40,962 bases of DNA from a virus, in the IMG/VR virus record IMGVR_UViG_3300045283_000322, positions 1 to 40,962 of that record; one strand, given 5' to 3'. Positions 1-6,860 of the stretch are shown here, one piece after another. The notes beneath the pieces were generated by a model. The model did not search any database, had not been told where the DNA came from, and saw only the letters and a program-made list of their open reading frames with translations. Each line of letters begins with the position of its first letter. Position 1 is the stretch's first letter. Position numbers and translations under genes: made by a program.

Positions 1-131
1 GGCCCAGGCGGCGGCCCTGGCGGCGTCCGTGGCGGCGGCCGTGGCGGCGGCCCAGGCGGCGGCCCTGGCGGCGGCCCAGGCGGCGGCCCAGGCGGCGTCC
101 GTGGCGGCGGCCCTGGCGGCGGCCCTGGCGG
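1..131. repeat. 12-bp tandem repeat array; terminal overlap of the assembly
   Basis: Variants of GGCGGCGGCCCA/GGCGGCGGCCCT, with scattered GCGTCC units, are repeated head to tail. Bases 1-127 are identical to 40836-40962, where the array continues from about 40802. The repeat encodes the Ala-rich tail of the DUF7666-like protein on the minus strand. The 12-bp unit keeps the frame when copy number changes. Confidence 0.9.
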
Positions 132-576
132 CGGCGGCCCTGATCTCTTCGTCGCCGGTCTCCAGGTACTGCCGCACGATGGGCGGCATCTCCCAGAGGT
201 GCGCGACCGACAGTGCGACCTCGCGGGCGAAGATTCGCAGGACGTCGTCGCAGGGGACGGTGGCGATGATGCGCCGACGGCGACACACAATCTTGTCCGT
301 CTCCACCGCCTCGACGCCGTCGACCTCGACGAGACAGACGACGCCGCCCTCCCATCCGAGGTAATCCAGGGCGTCGATGGCCCGCCGGCTGGCGTGCAGG
401 CCGGACTGGCAGGCGACGATAGGGCCCTCGTGCTCCAGCCACTCACCGATGGGCGGCGCGGACGTCTTCCCGTCGCGGAGCACCGGAACGCCGTCGACGA
501 CGCGCAGGAAGTGCCACGCGCGCTCCGTGGTCTCGGCGTAGTACGACGGAGCCGGAAGCCCTGCGCCGCGAATCAC
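1..576 (-). CDS. DUF7666-like phage protein with Ala-rich repeats, N-terminal part (continues at 40749-40962)
   Basis: This is the 5' part of a gene that crosses the join of the circular genome; the full protein is 220 aa. The GTG start at 576 overlaps the stop of the preceding gene (GTGA) and follows a GGAGGTG ribosome binding site. Residues 1-145 form a compact domain with features of the phage family annotated DUF7666: an IGEWLEHEGPIVACQSGLHA segment, then a beta-rich stretch and a LETGDE segment. The rest is a four-residue repeat, one Arg, Trp or Thr followed by three Ala with an occasional Asp, encoded by a 12-bp DNA repeat. Family members are common in phages and have no established function that I know. 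The family name is from memory. The reading frame is continuous across the join. Confidence 0.75.
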   Translation of the reverse strand, partial: MIRGAGLPAPSYYAETTERAWHFLRVVDGVPVLRDGKTSAPPIGEWLEHEGPIVACQSGLHASRRAIDALDYLGWEGGVVCLVEVDGVEAVETDKIVCRRRRIIATVPCDDVLRIFAREVALSVAHLWEMPPIVRQYLETGDEEIRAAAARAAARAAATDAAWAAAWAAARAAAWAAATAAATDAARAAAWA

Positions 577-803
577 CGGCCCACCTCCAGGGCGCGCCGC
601 ACGGCCGCTGCGTGACTCAGCTTCCCACCGGCGACCGCCTGGGCGAGCTCGTTGATGCGCCGACGTGTCAGCGAAGGCAGGTCACCGTGCGACCCCGGCC
701 GCCCCGCTGATACCTGCTTCGCTATCCCCGTTCTTCCGTGCCCTGAACCGGGTAAGGCGCTTCCAGCGCGATCCGGTCCAGGTATCATCTGCCTGGTGGC
801 CAT
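573..803 (-). CDS. Small hypothetical protein heading the accessory operon
   Basis: 76 aa, not recognised. The ATG at 803 is preceded by GGGGGAG at a good ribosome-binding distance. The N-terminal half is Gly/Ser/Pro-rich and looks unstructured. The C-terminal half, from DLPSLTRRRINELAQAV on, is predicted helical and Arg/Ala-rich. Its stop overlaps the GTG of the DUF7666-like gene (GTGA), so the two are probably translationally coupled. It is the first gene of the long minus-strand operon that crosses the join and runs down to about 33174. The N-terminal half is the least certain part. Confidence 0.55.
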   Translation of the reverse strand: MATRQMIPGPDRAGSALPGSGHGRTGIAKQVSAGRPGSHGDLPSLTRRRINELAQAVAGGKLSHAAAVRRALEVGR

Positions 804-1041
804 GAGGACTCCCCCGGTATTCGCAGGTCAGCTCAGGTGGCTGCGCTCCGCGATGAAAAGCGCCCGCGCTCTGCGACGCCGAAAACTCTACAGTGCCACC
901 CGTGAATCCCGGGGCGGAGAGCGCGGACTTGAAGCGACAGGGGAGTCACGGTGGCGAGTTCATTGAGCCACAGGAAGCAGCCTCTGTCACGAAAAATCGT
1001 AACAGGACGGTTACTTACAGGCACCCACCGGTAACTACAGC
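804..1041. other. Non-coding gap after the integrase; candidate attP core at 999-1014
   Basis: I see no convincing gene in these 238 bp. GTAAC-AGGACG-GTTAC (999-1014) is a short inverted repeat with a 6-bp centre, the layout of a tyrosine-recombinase core site. It is flanked by near-repeats GGTTACTTACAG (1010-1021) and GGTAACTACAG (1030-1040) that could be arm sites. A partial copy of the phage operator, TCTACAGT, lies at 887-894. The promoter of the 803 operon should also be here, but I find no clear -35/-10 pair. Confidence 0.35.
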
Positions 1042-2163
1042 CTAGTCCTGGTTCGACGCTTTCTTCGGCGCCGGACGGCCAAATCGCTGTGGCTGCGCGG
1101 GTTTTCGCGGCTCGTCCACGATGGCGACGTGGGGCACACGCTGGCGGTTGAGGCGCTGACGCAGGAGCTCCCACTGGTCGGGTGAAAACTTTGCATAGCG
1201 GCGAAAGGTGTGGTCGCTCATGCCGGCGGCGGCCTTGATCATCGACTCGGCGGCGCCGTCGGCGACGAGCTGGGTGACCGCCGAGTGCCGGGCGTGGTGG
1301 ACGACGAGGCTTTCCCCGTCGATGGAGTGCATGCCGCTGTCCCTCCTGGCGGCTGCGAGCCAGCGCTGGAAGGTGTGCCCCGGGACGGGCTTCTCGCGCC
1401 GTGGGTCACGCGGGTTGACGAAGACGAAGGGGCCGCGCGAGCTCTCGCAGTGGCGCTTGAGGATGACCTCGACGTCGTCGGGGAAGGGCACCACGCGAAA
1501 GGAGCGCGCCTTGGTGCGCTTCGCGGGCAGGCGAATGACCTTGGCCTCCCAGTCGATCTCCGCCTTCTTCAGCTCGCGCCCCTCGGTGTTCCGCATCCCG
1601 ACACAGCGATAGCAGGTCCACACGATGTCCTGGAAGACGGGGTGCGCGGTGGCGAGGAACCGCTGCATTTGCTCGGCCGTAAGGTAGCCGCGCCGGGCGT
1701 ACTGCTCCTCGTTGACCATGGCCACGCCCACCGTGGGGTCAATCCTGAGCCGCCGCGTCACCTTCATGTGGTAGTTGAAGCAGGAGCGCAGGCATGTGAT
1801 CTCCCGGTTCACCGTCGATGGGCTGATGTTGCCACCGCGGTTGTTGGGCGACGCCTCCCGGGTGGCGCGGTAGTTGTCGAACACCTCGGGGTTGAGCTCG
1901 TCGGCGCGCAACTCGGCGATGGTCACGCCTCGGTTACCCACCGGCAGCTTCGTCCTGGCGATGACCCGCCAGTTCGTCTCGTTGAGGGTCCACGATGGGA
2001 TGTTCCTCGCCCCCCACGGGGCGAACTCCTCCCATAGCTGCGCCACCGTCGGCTGCTGTGCATGATCCTGCGCTGCCCGCTCCGCCTGCTCGAGCGCTGC
2101 CCGGAGAACATCCGGACGCTCAGAGAGCAGCCGAAGGGCCTCTATCAACTTCTCATCTCCCAT
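1042..2163 (-). CDS. int: Tyrosine-family site-specific integrase
   Basis: 373 aa, a normal length for a phage integrase. Residues 35-140 form the SAM-like core-binding domain and 155-340 the catalytic domain. The catalytic residues visible are Arg191 (in GMRNTEGREL), the HxxR pair His289/Arg292 (in VVHHARHSAV) and the nucleophile Tyr323 (in FRRYAKF). The usual second His lies 8-9 residues before Tyr; here that place holds Met315 (AAGMSDH), and the nearest His is His318. The enzyme would integrate and excise the phage. The ATG at 2163 has a G-rich leader (GGGGGG) 10 nt upstream. The candidate attP is directly downstream. Confidence 0.93.
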   Translation of the reverse strand: MGDEKLIEALRLLSERPDVLRAALEQAERAAQDHAQQPTVAQLWEEFAPWGARNIPSWTLNETNWRVIARTKLPVGNRGVTIAELRADELNPEVFDNYRATREASPNNRGGNISPSTVNREITCLRSCFNYHMKVTRRLRIDPTVGVAMVNEEQYARRGYLTAEQMQRFLATAHPVFQDIVWTCYRCVGMRNTEGRELKKAEIDWEAKVIRLPAKRTKARSFRVVPFPDDVEVILKRHCESSRGPFVFVNPRDPRREKPVPGHTFQRWLAAARRDSGMHSIDGESLVVHHARHSAVTQLVADGAAESMIKAAAGMSDHTFRRYAKFSPDQWELLRQRLNRQRVPHVAIVDEPRKPAQPQRFGRPAPKKASNQD

Positions 2164-2288
2164 CGGGAGAGCCCCCCTAAATTCGAACCATCACGCGCAC
2201 CGTAAACCGCGCGCAATAGCACGTAAATGTCGAAATCGTTTCATCCCCGTTTCCCGGAGATCTCTGCGTCCACGTGAGTGCACGCCAC
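2164..2288. promoter_or_regulatory. Integrase leader region
   Basis: This 125-bp gap between the integrase and the next upstream gene is richer in A+T than its surroundings and probably holds the int promoter. It contains GGTTCGAAT on the minus strand (near 2180), the T-loop sequence of many tRNAs. T-arm pairing is absent, so it is not a tRNA; I note it only because attachment cores often copy tRNA T-loops. Confidence 0.25.
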
Positions 2289-2489
2289 TCAGCGGCGCTG
2301 TCGTTCGATCGCCTCCACGCGGATTTCCAGTTCGCGCAGGCGGGCCATCATGTCCCGTCGCTGCTGGCCCTGGGCGGCGCGGATTCGCTCCGCCATTCGG
2401 AGCGCGCGCATCGCCGTTTCGTCGGTCGCCTCGATGTCCTTGCAGCAGGCGGCGATCTGCTTCCTCAGTTCGTCGGTTACCTTGGACAC
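2289..2489 (-). CDS. Small coiled-coil protein
   Basis: 66 aa, highly charged, almost entirely predicted helix with heptad-like spacing of Leu/Ile/Met (EIRVEAIERQRR-type end). Start is GTG at 2489 behind a CAGGAG ribosome binding site. It lies downstream of the early-operon terminator and upstream of int, so it may be transcribed with the integrase. Not recognised; no enzymatic motif. Small coiled-coil proteins next to int can be excision or regulatory factors, but nothing in the sequence shows it. Confidence 0.7.
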   Translation of the reverse strand: MSKVTDELRKQIAACCKDIEATDETAMRALRMAERIRAAQGQQRRDMMARLRELEIRVEAIERQRR

Positions 2490-2538
2490 TACGTGGTCTC
2501 CTGTAATGCGATTGAGGGAAGTGTAAGAAACGCGGTCG

Positions 2539-2570
2539 AAATAAAACCCGCCGAGCTTTCGCCGGGCGGG
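2539..2570 (-). terminator. Intrinsic terminator of the early operon
   Basis: On the minus strand, CCCGCC and GGCGGG pair around an inner GC-GAAA-GC hairpin and are followed by TTTTATTT. It lies 7 nt past the stop of the Tad2-like gene, the last gene of the early operon. It is the clearest rho-independent terminator in the window. Confidence 0.88.
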
Positions 2571-2576
2571 TCGTGG

Positions 2577-2801
2577 TTACTCGCTGTCGATCACGACAGG
2601 GACCAACTCCCAGTCATCGGCCACGACGTCTTCGATGCATATGACCTGCGGCACCGGGACCGTGTTGCGGCCCGCGTGCCAGTAGAACTCCGTCTGTCCC
2701 AGCCCAACGTGCGCGCCGTCCAGCCACGCCCGTCGCCGGATGTCCGGCGGGTTGATCTCGTCGCTCGCCTCCACGGCGCGGACCGCCTGCCGAAGCGTCA
2801 C
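2577..2801 (-). CDS. Tad2-like (former DUF2829) protein, candidate anti-Thoeris factor
   Basis: 74 aa. It shows the family pattern: an N-terminal helix MTLRQAVRAVEA, then RRRAWLDG (family RaaW), a beta-rich middle, and a C-terminal EDVVADDWELV matching the conserved DxxAxDWe motif. Tad2 proteins sequester the cyclic-ADP-ribose-type signal made by Thoeris defence. This copy is short for the family, and many homologues have not been tested, so activity is inference. The GTG start at 2801 overlaps the upstream stop (GTGA). It is the last gene before the early terminator, a usual place for accessory anti-defence genes. Confidence 0.6.
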   Translation of the reverse strand: MTLRQAVRAVEASDEINPPDIRRRAWLDGAHVGLGQTEFYWHAGRNTVPVPQVICIEDVVADDWELVPVVIDSE

Positions 2802-3277
2802 CCGGTCTCTCCCTTCTTCACGCGCCTCAGGAACTCGCGGGCGTCCTTGCAGGGCTTACCGGTGCAGTACTCTCCATCGCACACATGCGCGCTCCACAGT
2901 AGCGCCTCAATCACCTTCACCGCCTCGGCCAGGGCCTCCCTGAGGCGCCCCATCTTCTCGTGCGCCTGGGCGAGCTCCGGTGGCTTCCCCACTATCTCCA
3001 TGAGCCTCCGCGCCTTCTCGTGGCTGCCAGCCTCGGCCAGGGTTGGCAACTTGTCACCACGCTGAATCGCGGAGACATGCGCTGCGAACTCGTCTGGGAA
3101 GGCCAGGGTTGGCGGCGGTGAGTCTTCCTCGTCTAACGCCTTCGCCTCGCTACCCAGCCACGCACACTGTCCGCCGTGGCTTCTGCGCCGGAGGCAGCGA
3201 AACACCGATTCGCCGTTTACTATGGCGGCGAAGCACATACCAGCAGATGCCGCCTGAACCACAGATTTCTCATCCAT
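2798..3277 (-). CDS. Hypothetical early protein with helical C-terminus
   Basis: 159 aa. The start is the ATG at 3277, which overlaps the previous stop by one base (TGATG); a longer reading upstream would only copy the neighbour out of frame. Residues 10-45 contain scattered Cys and His (AGMCFAA, RCLRRRSHGGQC). The middle is helical (EKARRLMEIVGKPPELAQAH), and the end has CDGEYCTGKPC, a possible metal-binding cluster. Not recognised. Part of the early operon; its stop overlaps the Tad2-like start (GTGA). Confidence 0.7.
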   Translation of the reverse strand: MDEKSVVQAASAGMCFAAIVNGESVFRCLRRRSHGGQCAWLGSEAKALDEEDSPPPTLAFPDEFAAHVSAIQRGDKLPTLAEAGSHEKARRLMEIVGKPPELAQAHEKMGRLREALAEAVKVIEALLWSAHVCDGEYCTGKPCKDAREFLRRVKKGETG

Positions 3278-3516
3278 CACCCACCCCACTTTGGCTCGAC
3301 CGCCAGCAGGGCGTCGACGACCTGGGCAAGAATGATCATCTCGCCAGCGCCTACCTTGGCGGCCCGCCACGCCACCGCCGCCCGAAGCACGGCCTCCTCC
3401 TCGGGAGTGCGCTGCTTCTCTCGCGCTTCATCCAGCGCCGCCATGACCCGGGTGATCGTATGGGAACACCCGCGGCTCAGAAACGGCTTGCCATCGACAC
3501 ACAGAGGGCACCTCAT
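3277..3516 (-). CDS. Small early protein with N-terminal CxxC
   Basis: 79 aa. It begins MRCPLCVDGKPFLSRGC, a half zinc ribbon, followed by an Ala/Glu-rich helical body (DEAREKQRTPEEEAVLRAAV). The ATG at 3516 overlaps the upstream stop (ATGA), and its own stop overlaps the next ATG (TGATG). No family recognised. Several small proteins in this operon share the pattern of a Cys pair plus a short helix. Confidence 0.7.
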   Translation of the reverse strand: MRCPLCVDGKPFLSRGCSHTITRVMAALDEAREKQRTPEEEAVLRAAVAWRAAKVGAGEMIILAQVVDALLAVEPKWGG

Positions 3517-3728
3517 CGCTTCCCTCCCGCGGAGCCGACGTGATCTCCGCGCTCAATGGCAGCAGCGAACCAGAAGTAGCCGATGGCAGACAGCCAGGTG
3601 AGGGTGTCTGCCCTCTCCTCGCGGCGACCCTCGGCATAGCCGCTCTTCTGCCCCTCGCGGCGGCCCTCTTCGCGGGCGGTGGCGCATGAGCAGTTCTCGC
3701 ACTCGCGCTCGTTCTCCTGCTCGTCCAT
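3513..3728 (-). CDS. Small early protein, Cys/Glu/Arg-rich
   Basis: 71 aa. MDEQENERECENCSC at the N-terminus gives a Cys cluster, followed by a run of Arg/Glu/Gly (REEGRREGQKSGYAEGRREE) and a short hydrophobic end. The ATG at 3728 overlaps the upstream stop (TGATG); a GTG three bases upstream is an alternative. Not recognised. Confidence 0.6.
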   Translation of the reverse strand: MDEQENERECENCSCATAREEGRREGQKSGYAEGRREERADTLTWLSAIGYFWFAAAIERGDHVGSAGGKR

Positions 3729-4039
3729 CACCCCTCCTTGCCTTCGAGACCGGCGCGCGAGCGAGTCTCCCGAACTACACGCGCCGTAGCCAAATCCACG
3801 TCAGTGGATGGATCGCAGCATCCGCCGCAGCATCCATCGTTCCCGCAACCGGTGGCTTCTGCGTAGGTCGCATACTCGATTGCGTTGCGAACCGCTACGG
3901 TAAACACCGTCGGCTCAAGCGCCGCCTCCAGCTTCGCCACGCGGGCGAGGGCGGCGTCGCGCTCGTCGATGAGGCGCTTGCTTTCGGCGGATAGCTGGAT
4001 GGAGATGCGCTCCACTTCGTCCCATAGCTCAGCGCTCAC
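3728..4039 (-). CDS. Small early protein with coiled coil and Cys cluster
   Basis: 103 aa from the GTG at 4039, which overlaps the upstream stop (GTGA). Residues 1-45 form a helical segment with heptad character (LIDERDAALARVAKLEAAL). Residues 65-80 carry a Cys-rich loop, CGNDGCCGGCC, that may bind a metal. The C-terminus is Arg-rich. Not recognised; it lies in the middle of the early operon. Confidence 0.65.
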   Translation of the reverse strand: MSAELWDEVERISIQLSAESKRLIDERDAALARVAKLEAALEPTVFTVAVRNAIEYATYAEATGCGNDGCCGGCCDPSTDVDLATARVVRETRSRAGLEGKEG

Positions 4040-4275
4040 CGCCCACCTTCCTTCGCCTGCGGGTCGTCCACGAGCATGGCCTCGATGGCCAGCGCGCAGT
4101 CCTCGCTGGAGACGCGTGGCATGCCTTCGCCGCGAAGGTACAGGTTTCGGCACCGCCTCGCGGCCTCCTTGATGGCCATCTTCAGCGCTTCACGCGCCAT
4201 CGCCTTGACCACGCGGTATTCGGGCGTCTCGTCGTCGAGGAGTTCCAGCAGTGTCGCCTCCACCCAGCTACTCAC
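4036..4275 (-). CDS. Small helical early protein
   Basis: 79 aa from the GTG at 4275 (GTGA overlap with the gene upstream; an ATG at 4296 would overlap that gene more deeply). It is predicted mostly helical (LLELLDDETPEYRVVKAMAR), with a basic middle and no motif I recognise. It is coupled to its neighbours on both sides by 4-bp overlaps. Confidence 0.65.
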   Translation of the reverse strand: MSSWVEATLLELLDDETPEYRVVKAMAREALKMAIKEAARRCRNLYLRGEGMPRVSSEDCALAIEAMLVDDPQAKEGGR

Positions 4276-4910
4276 CGCCACCCCCTCGTCGCCCACCCTG
4301 CCAGCCCTTCATGCCGCGGGACGTACGTCGATGCGCGAGCCGCGGGCAGGTCGGGGGAAACATCACTGCCGCCGCCGCGAAGCCCGGGGACGCGGCTGTG
4401 CGGCGGCTCGCGCCAGTAGCCGCACACACCCTCGGTCATGCATGGCGCCCCCGGTGCGCAACCAGGCTTGCACCGCGGAGGGTCCGGCGGGGACGGGGTT
4501 GGCTTCTGGGCCGCGTAGTCGACACCGACGAACATCGCGGGCGCCTCGGCCTTCGCTGGCCCCGGGAGGGCAAGAACGCGGACACCCACGGCCTGCACGG
4601 TCTCACGAGTCCACTGAATCATGCCCGGACCAATCTCCCACTCGCCCGGGAACGCACAGCCCGCCCACTGCACCCGCATTCCTTCCCACAGCAACGCCGG
4701 GTCCTTGACGATATCGCCAACCTTCACCGCCGCGGGCGTGTCGATGCGGGTAGAGATCGCGAGAATCGCGTCGATCATGCACCATCCCTCGGAGATCCCC
4801 TGCCTCAGATGGCACTGGTCGCCGCGAATTTTGAGCACATCGAATACTCCTGGCGTGCCAGGCGGCTTCCATCGCCGGCGCTGGCCAACTTCGATCGTGT
4901 CGTCGCTCAT
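4272..4910 (-). CDS. Hypothetical early protein with Cys/Pro-rich C-terminus
   Basis: 212 aa from the ATG at 4910 (ATGA overlap). Residues 1-110 look like a small beta-rich domain (GQRRRWKPPGTPGVFDVLK, with DPALLWEGMRVQWAGCAF later). Residues 145-180 are Pro/Cys-rich (CKPGCAPGAPC). The C-terminus is Gly/Pro/Arg-rich and probably disordered. No family recognised. Lies between the RecT-like recombination gene and the run of small Cys-rich proteins. Confidence 0.6.
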   Translation of the reverse strand: MSDDTIEVGQRRRWKPPGTPGVFDVLKIRGDQCHLRQGISEGWCMIDAILAISTRIDTPAAVKVGDIVKDPALLWEGMRVQWAGCAFPGEWEIGPGMIQWTRETVQAVGVRVLALPGPAKAEAPAMFVGVDYAAQKPTPSPPDPPRCKPGCAPGAPCMTEGVCGYWREPPHSRVPGLRGGGSDVSPDLPAARASTYVPRHEGLAGWATRGWR

Positions 4911-5161
4911 CGTCGCTCTCCTCTCGTCGCGCCCACCATTGCTCGCCACGCCGCCCGCCACTCCTCCAACTCGCGCTCCCGCTGTCGCCTGAAGGCGCCT
5001 GGCGTGATGCCCAGCCGCGCGCACTCCCGCATGTCCGCCCACGACACCAGCCCGCTGCCGTCGTGCCCCAGCCCATCGTCGGGCTCAACCATCGGGTCCG
5101 ACGGGTCGTGCGGCGCCTCAGGGTAGGCATCGGGGCCAGCGATGGGGTCGTCGGGGTTCAC
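4907..5161 (-). CDS. Small early protein, acidic N-terminus and basic helix
   Basis: 84 aa. The first 35 residues are Asp/Pro-rich (MNPDDPIAGPDAYPEAPHD). The rest reads WADMRECARLGITPGAFRRQ and continues as an Arg/Glu/Ala helix, which could be a small helix-turn-helix. The ATG overlaps the end of the RecT-like gene (ATGA). It may be a partner or regulator of recombination, but that rests on position only. Confidence 0.65.
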   Translation of the reverse strand: MNPDDPIAGPDAYPEAPHDPSDPMVEPDDGLGHDGSGLVSWADMRECARLGITPGAFRRQRERELEEWRAAWRAMVGATRGERR

Positions 5162-6066
5162 TTGCCCTCCGCCGCCAGGCGCTCTTGCTCCGCCGCGTGA
5201 GCCTCGATTTCAGGCCGGATGCGCTCATACCGGCGCAGCAGCCCGTCGAGCACCTTCGCCGCCTCACGCGTGGAGAGCTCGTTCGTCTTCTCCTTGCAAA
5301 ACACCTTCTTGAGGTGCTTCTGGTAGTCGACCTCGGTGTACTGATTCCGCAGCTCGTGGAGCAGCACGTGAATGCGCGTCCCCTGGGCGCTGGTGATGGC
5401 GTCCTCATGGCCCACCACCTCGCCAGTGTTGGCGTCGATGACGTCCACCTTCTCCGTGTACTCCGCCTTGGTGATATCGACCTCGGCTGGGTCGGTGAAG
5501 CCGCCGTCGCGGATGGGCTCGCGCTTCGGGGCGTTCTCGGTGCCCGCGGTCCACTTTGGCGGCGCCTCAGCGGGCGGCACGGGATGGTGCGCACCCGGGA
5601 TGCTGTCCACCTCGTTCTCGTCGAGCATCCCCAGGCCGCACACCGACAGCGTCACCCGGCGCTTCGCCTTCGTCTCGGCCTTCATCATGGCGTTGGCGCG
5701 GGCCTCCCCCTTCAGCCCGTCGATGGGGACGGCCCCGATGGCCTCGTCGCACCTGCCGCTGGCCGTGGTGGCGCGCGCGGTGACCACGTAGACGCCCTCC
5801 ACGAGCTCGCGGGCGGCGATGGTGATGCTGACGCCGTGAATCTTGCGAAGCTGGTCGGCGCAGTCCCGGCGCGCGTACAGCACCAGCTTGCCGTTCAGCG
5901 TGATGTACTCGAACGGCCGCGTCAGCGGGTTGAGCCCCACCGACGCGCACACGGCGTTGTAATAGCTGATCCGCTGGTCGGGGTTCAGCGACGATAGATT
6001 GCCATTGACGAGCACCTGCTCGATTTGGGCCCCGATGGGGGCAACGGTGGCGAGCGCCGTGGTCAC
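5158..6066 (-). CDS. RecT/Bet-like single-strand annealing protein
   Basis: 302 aa from the GTG at 6066 (GTGA overlap). The core has the layout of phage annealing proteins: a GLNPLTRPFEYITLNGKLVL segment (residues 55-75), LRKIHGVSITI, then a GRCDEAIGAVPIDGLKGEA stretch and a MMKAETKAKRRVTLSVCGLG segment. It matches the RecT GL-P-pF-Y pattern but is divergent, so the exact family is uncertain. The C-terminal 120 residues are charged and could be a tail or a partner-binding part. Such proteins anneal single strands during phage recombination. No RecE-type exonuclease is adjacent; the VRR-NUC gene at 7781 is the nearest nuclease. Confidence 0.65.
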   Translation of the reverse strand: MTTALATVAPIGAQIEQVLVNGNLSSLNPDQRISYYNAVCASVGLNPLTRPFEYITLNGKLVLYARRDCADQLRKIHGVSITIAARELVEGVYVVTARATTASGRCDEAIGAVPIDGLKGEARANAMMKAETKAKRRVTLSVCGLGMLDENEVDSIPGAHHPVPPAEAPPKWTAGTENAPKREPIRDGGFTDPAEVDITKAEYTEKVDVIDANTGEVVGHEDAITSAQGTRIHVLLHELRNQYTEVDYQKHLKKVFCKEKTNELSTREAAKVLDGLLRRYERIRPEIEAHAAEQERLAAEGK

Positions 6067-6242
6067 GCCGCACCCCCATAGCAGTCGCCGCAGCGCCCCT
6101 GCCCGTGGTAGGTCTTGCCGCAGTTCTCGCACCATTGTGGACACTTGCAGTCCCACGGCAGGCGGTTGCAGCAGCGGGCGGTGGGTGCCCCCGGCGTGGC
6201 GGCCACAGGCAGCGGCTCACCGTCGATGTCGTAGTCGGTCAC
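6063..6242 (-). CDS. Small Cys-rich zinc-ribbon-like protein
   Basis: 59 aa from the GTG at 6242 (GTGA). The C-terminal half carries seven Cys: CCNRLPWDCKCPQWCENCGK, then GRCGDC. This would fit one or two zinc sites. No family recognised. It sits directly before the RecT-like gene and could be a DNA-binding accessory, by position only. Confidence 0.65.
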   Translation of the reverse strand: MTDYDIDGEPLPVAATPGAPTARCCNRLPWDCKCPQWCENCGKTYHGQGRCGDCYGGAA

Positions 6243-6343
6243 CGGGTCTTCTCCTTCCACGTGCGGTGCAGGCGGCAGCACTCGCTGCCGAACGCGGCGC
6301 AGATGGCGCATGGGCCAGGGGGCGGGACGACGACGGGCTTCAC
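6239..6343 (-). CDS. 34-aa zinc-finger-like miniprotein
   Basis: 34 aa. The start GTG at 6343 overlaps the upstream stop and its stop overlaps the next GTG, both as GTGA. It contains CAICAAFGSECCRLH, a C-x2-C-x6-CC-x2-H pattern compatible with one zinc site. Its reality is supported by the exact overlaps on both sides and by good GC content at third codon positions. No function known. Confidence 0.55.
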   Translation of the reverse strand: MKPVVVPPPGPCAICAAFGSECCRLHRTWKEKTR

Positions 6344-6537
6344 GATTCGCCTCCGTCTTTGAACCCGGGCAGGAACTGCACCCCGACGGTGTTCACGATC
6401 GCCGGCCTCCAGCACATCCCGCAGCGCTGGCAGGCGTGGGTGTGGTGGGGCTTCGTCGCAAACTCGCCCTTGTCCACGTGCCGCATGTGGCAGTACGGGC
6501 AGGCAAGGAACATCGGGATCGGCGCTTCGTCGCTCAC
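6340..6537 (-). CDS. Phage zinc-ribbon protein (ACPYC family)
   Basis: 65 aa from the GTG at 6537 (GTGA). It contains LACPYCHMRHVDKGEFATKP, then HHTHACQRCGMCW and a GVQFLPG end. I recall this Cys/His order from small phage proteins, but not a named function. The two Cys pairs and the His cluster suggest a zinc ribbon. Part of the early operon. Confidence 0.7.
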   Translation of the reverse strand: MSDEAPIPMFLACPYCHMRHVDKGEFATKPHHTHACQRCGMCWRPAIVNTVGVQFLPGFKDGGES

Positions 6538-6860
6538 GGCGTCTCCCTGCGAATGCGCGTGCCGTCGGGTGCGATGGCGACGAGGTCGCGGTGGGCGGCC
6601 ACGCCGCACTCACCGGCGCAGGGGCCGGCCTTGTAGCCCTCGCCGGCCAGCGACGCCAGCACCTCGCTCGCCTGCCGCATGAACAGCTCGACGATGGCCG
6701 GCCCCTCGGCACCGCACGTCTCCAGGGTCGAATCGCCGATGATGGCGGCGTAGTCGCACAGCATCGTCACCGCCGTGGTCGCGATGACCTGCCCGTCCTT
6801 CGACAGCCCCGAGGCGGCGCGCTCGATTGAGTGCTGCACCGACAGTTCCTCGGGGGTCAT
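6534..6860 (-). CDS. Hypothetical early protein
   Basis: 108 aa, ATG at 6860 (ATGA overlap). Residues 1-75 are predicted helical (AASGLSKDGQVIATTAVTML, then AEGPAIVELFMRQASEVLAS). A CAGEC pair and a short basic tail follow. No family recognised. Confidence 0.65.
   Translation of the reverse strand: MTPEELSVQHSIERAASGLSKDGQVIATTAVTMLCDYAAIIGDSTLETCGAEGPAIVELFMRQASEVLASLAGEGYKAGPCAGECGVAAHRDLVAIAPDGTRIRRETP

Noticed and set aside
1-364. Plus-strand Ala-rich open frame over the 12-bp repeat
   Set aside because: It is the reverse reading of the DUF7666-like gene's GGC-rich repeat; the minus-strand frame is the one that continues into a folded domain.
2180-2200. tRNA T-loop (GGTTCGAAT) before int as a tRNA gene or attachment core
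   Set aside because: No T-stem or other tRNA parts; it is on the 5' side of int, where attP is less usual. Kept only as a remark.
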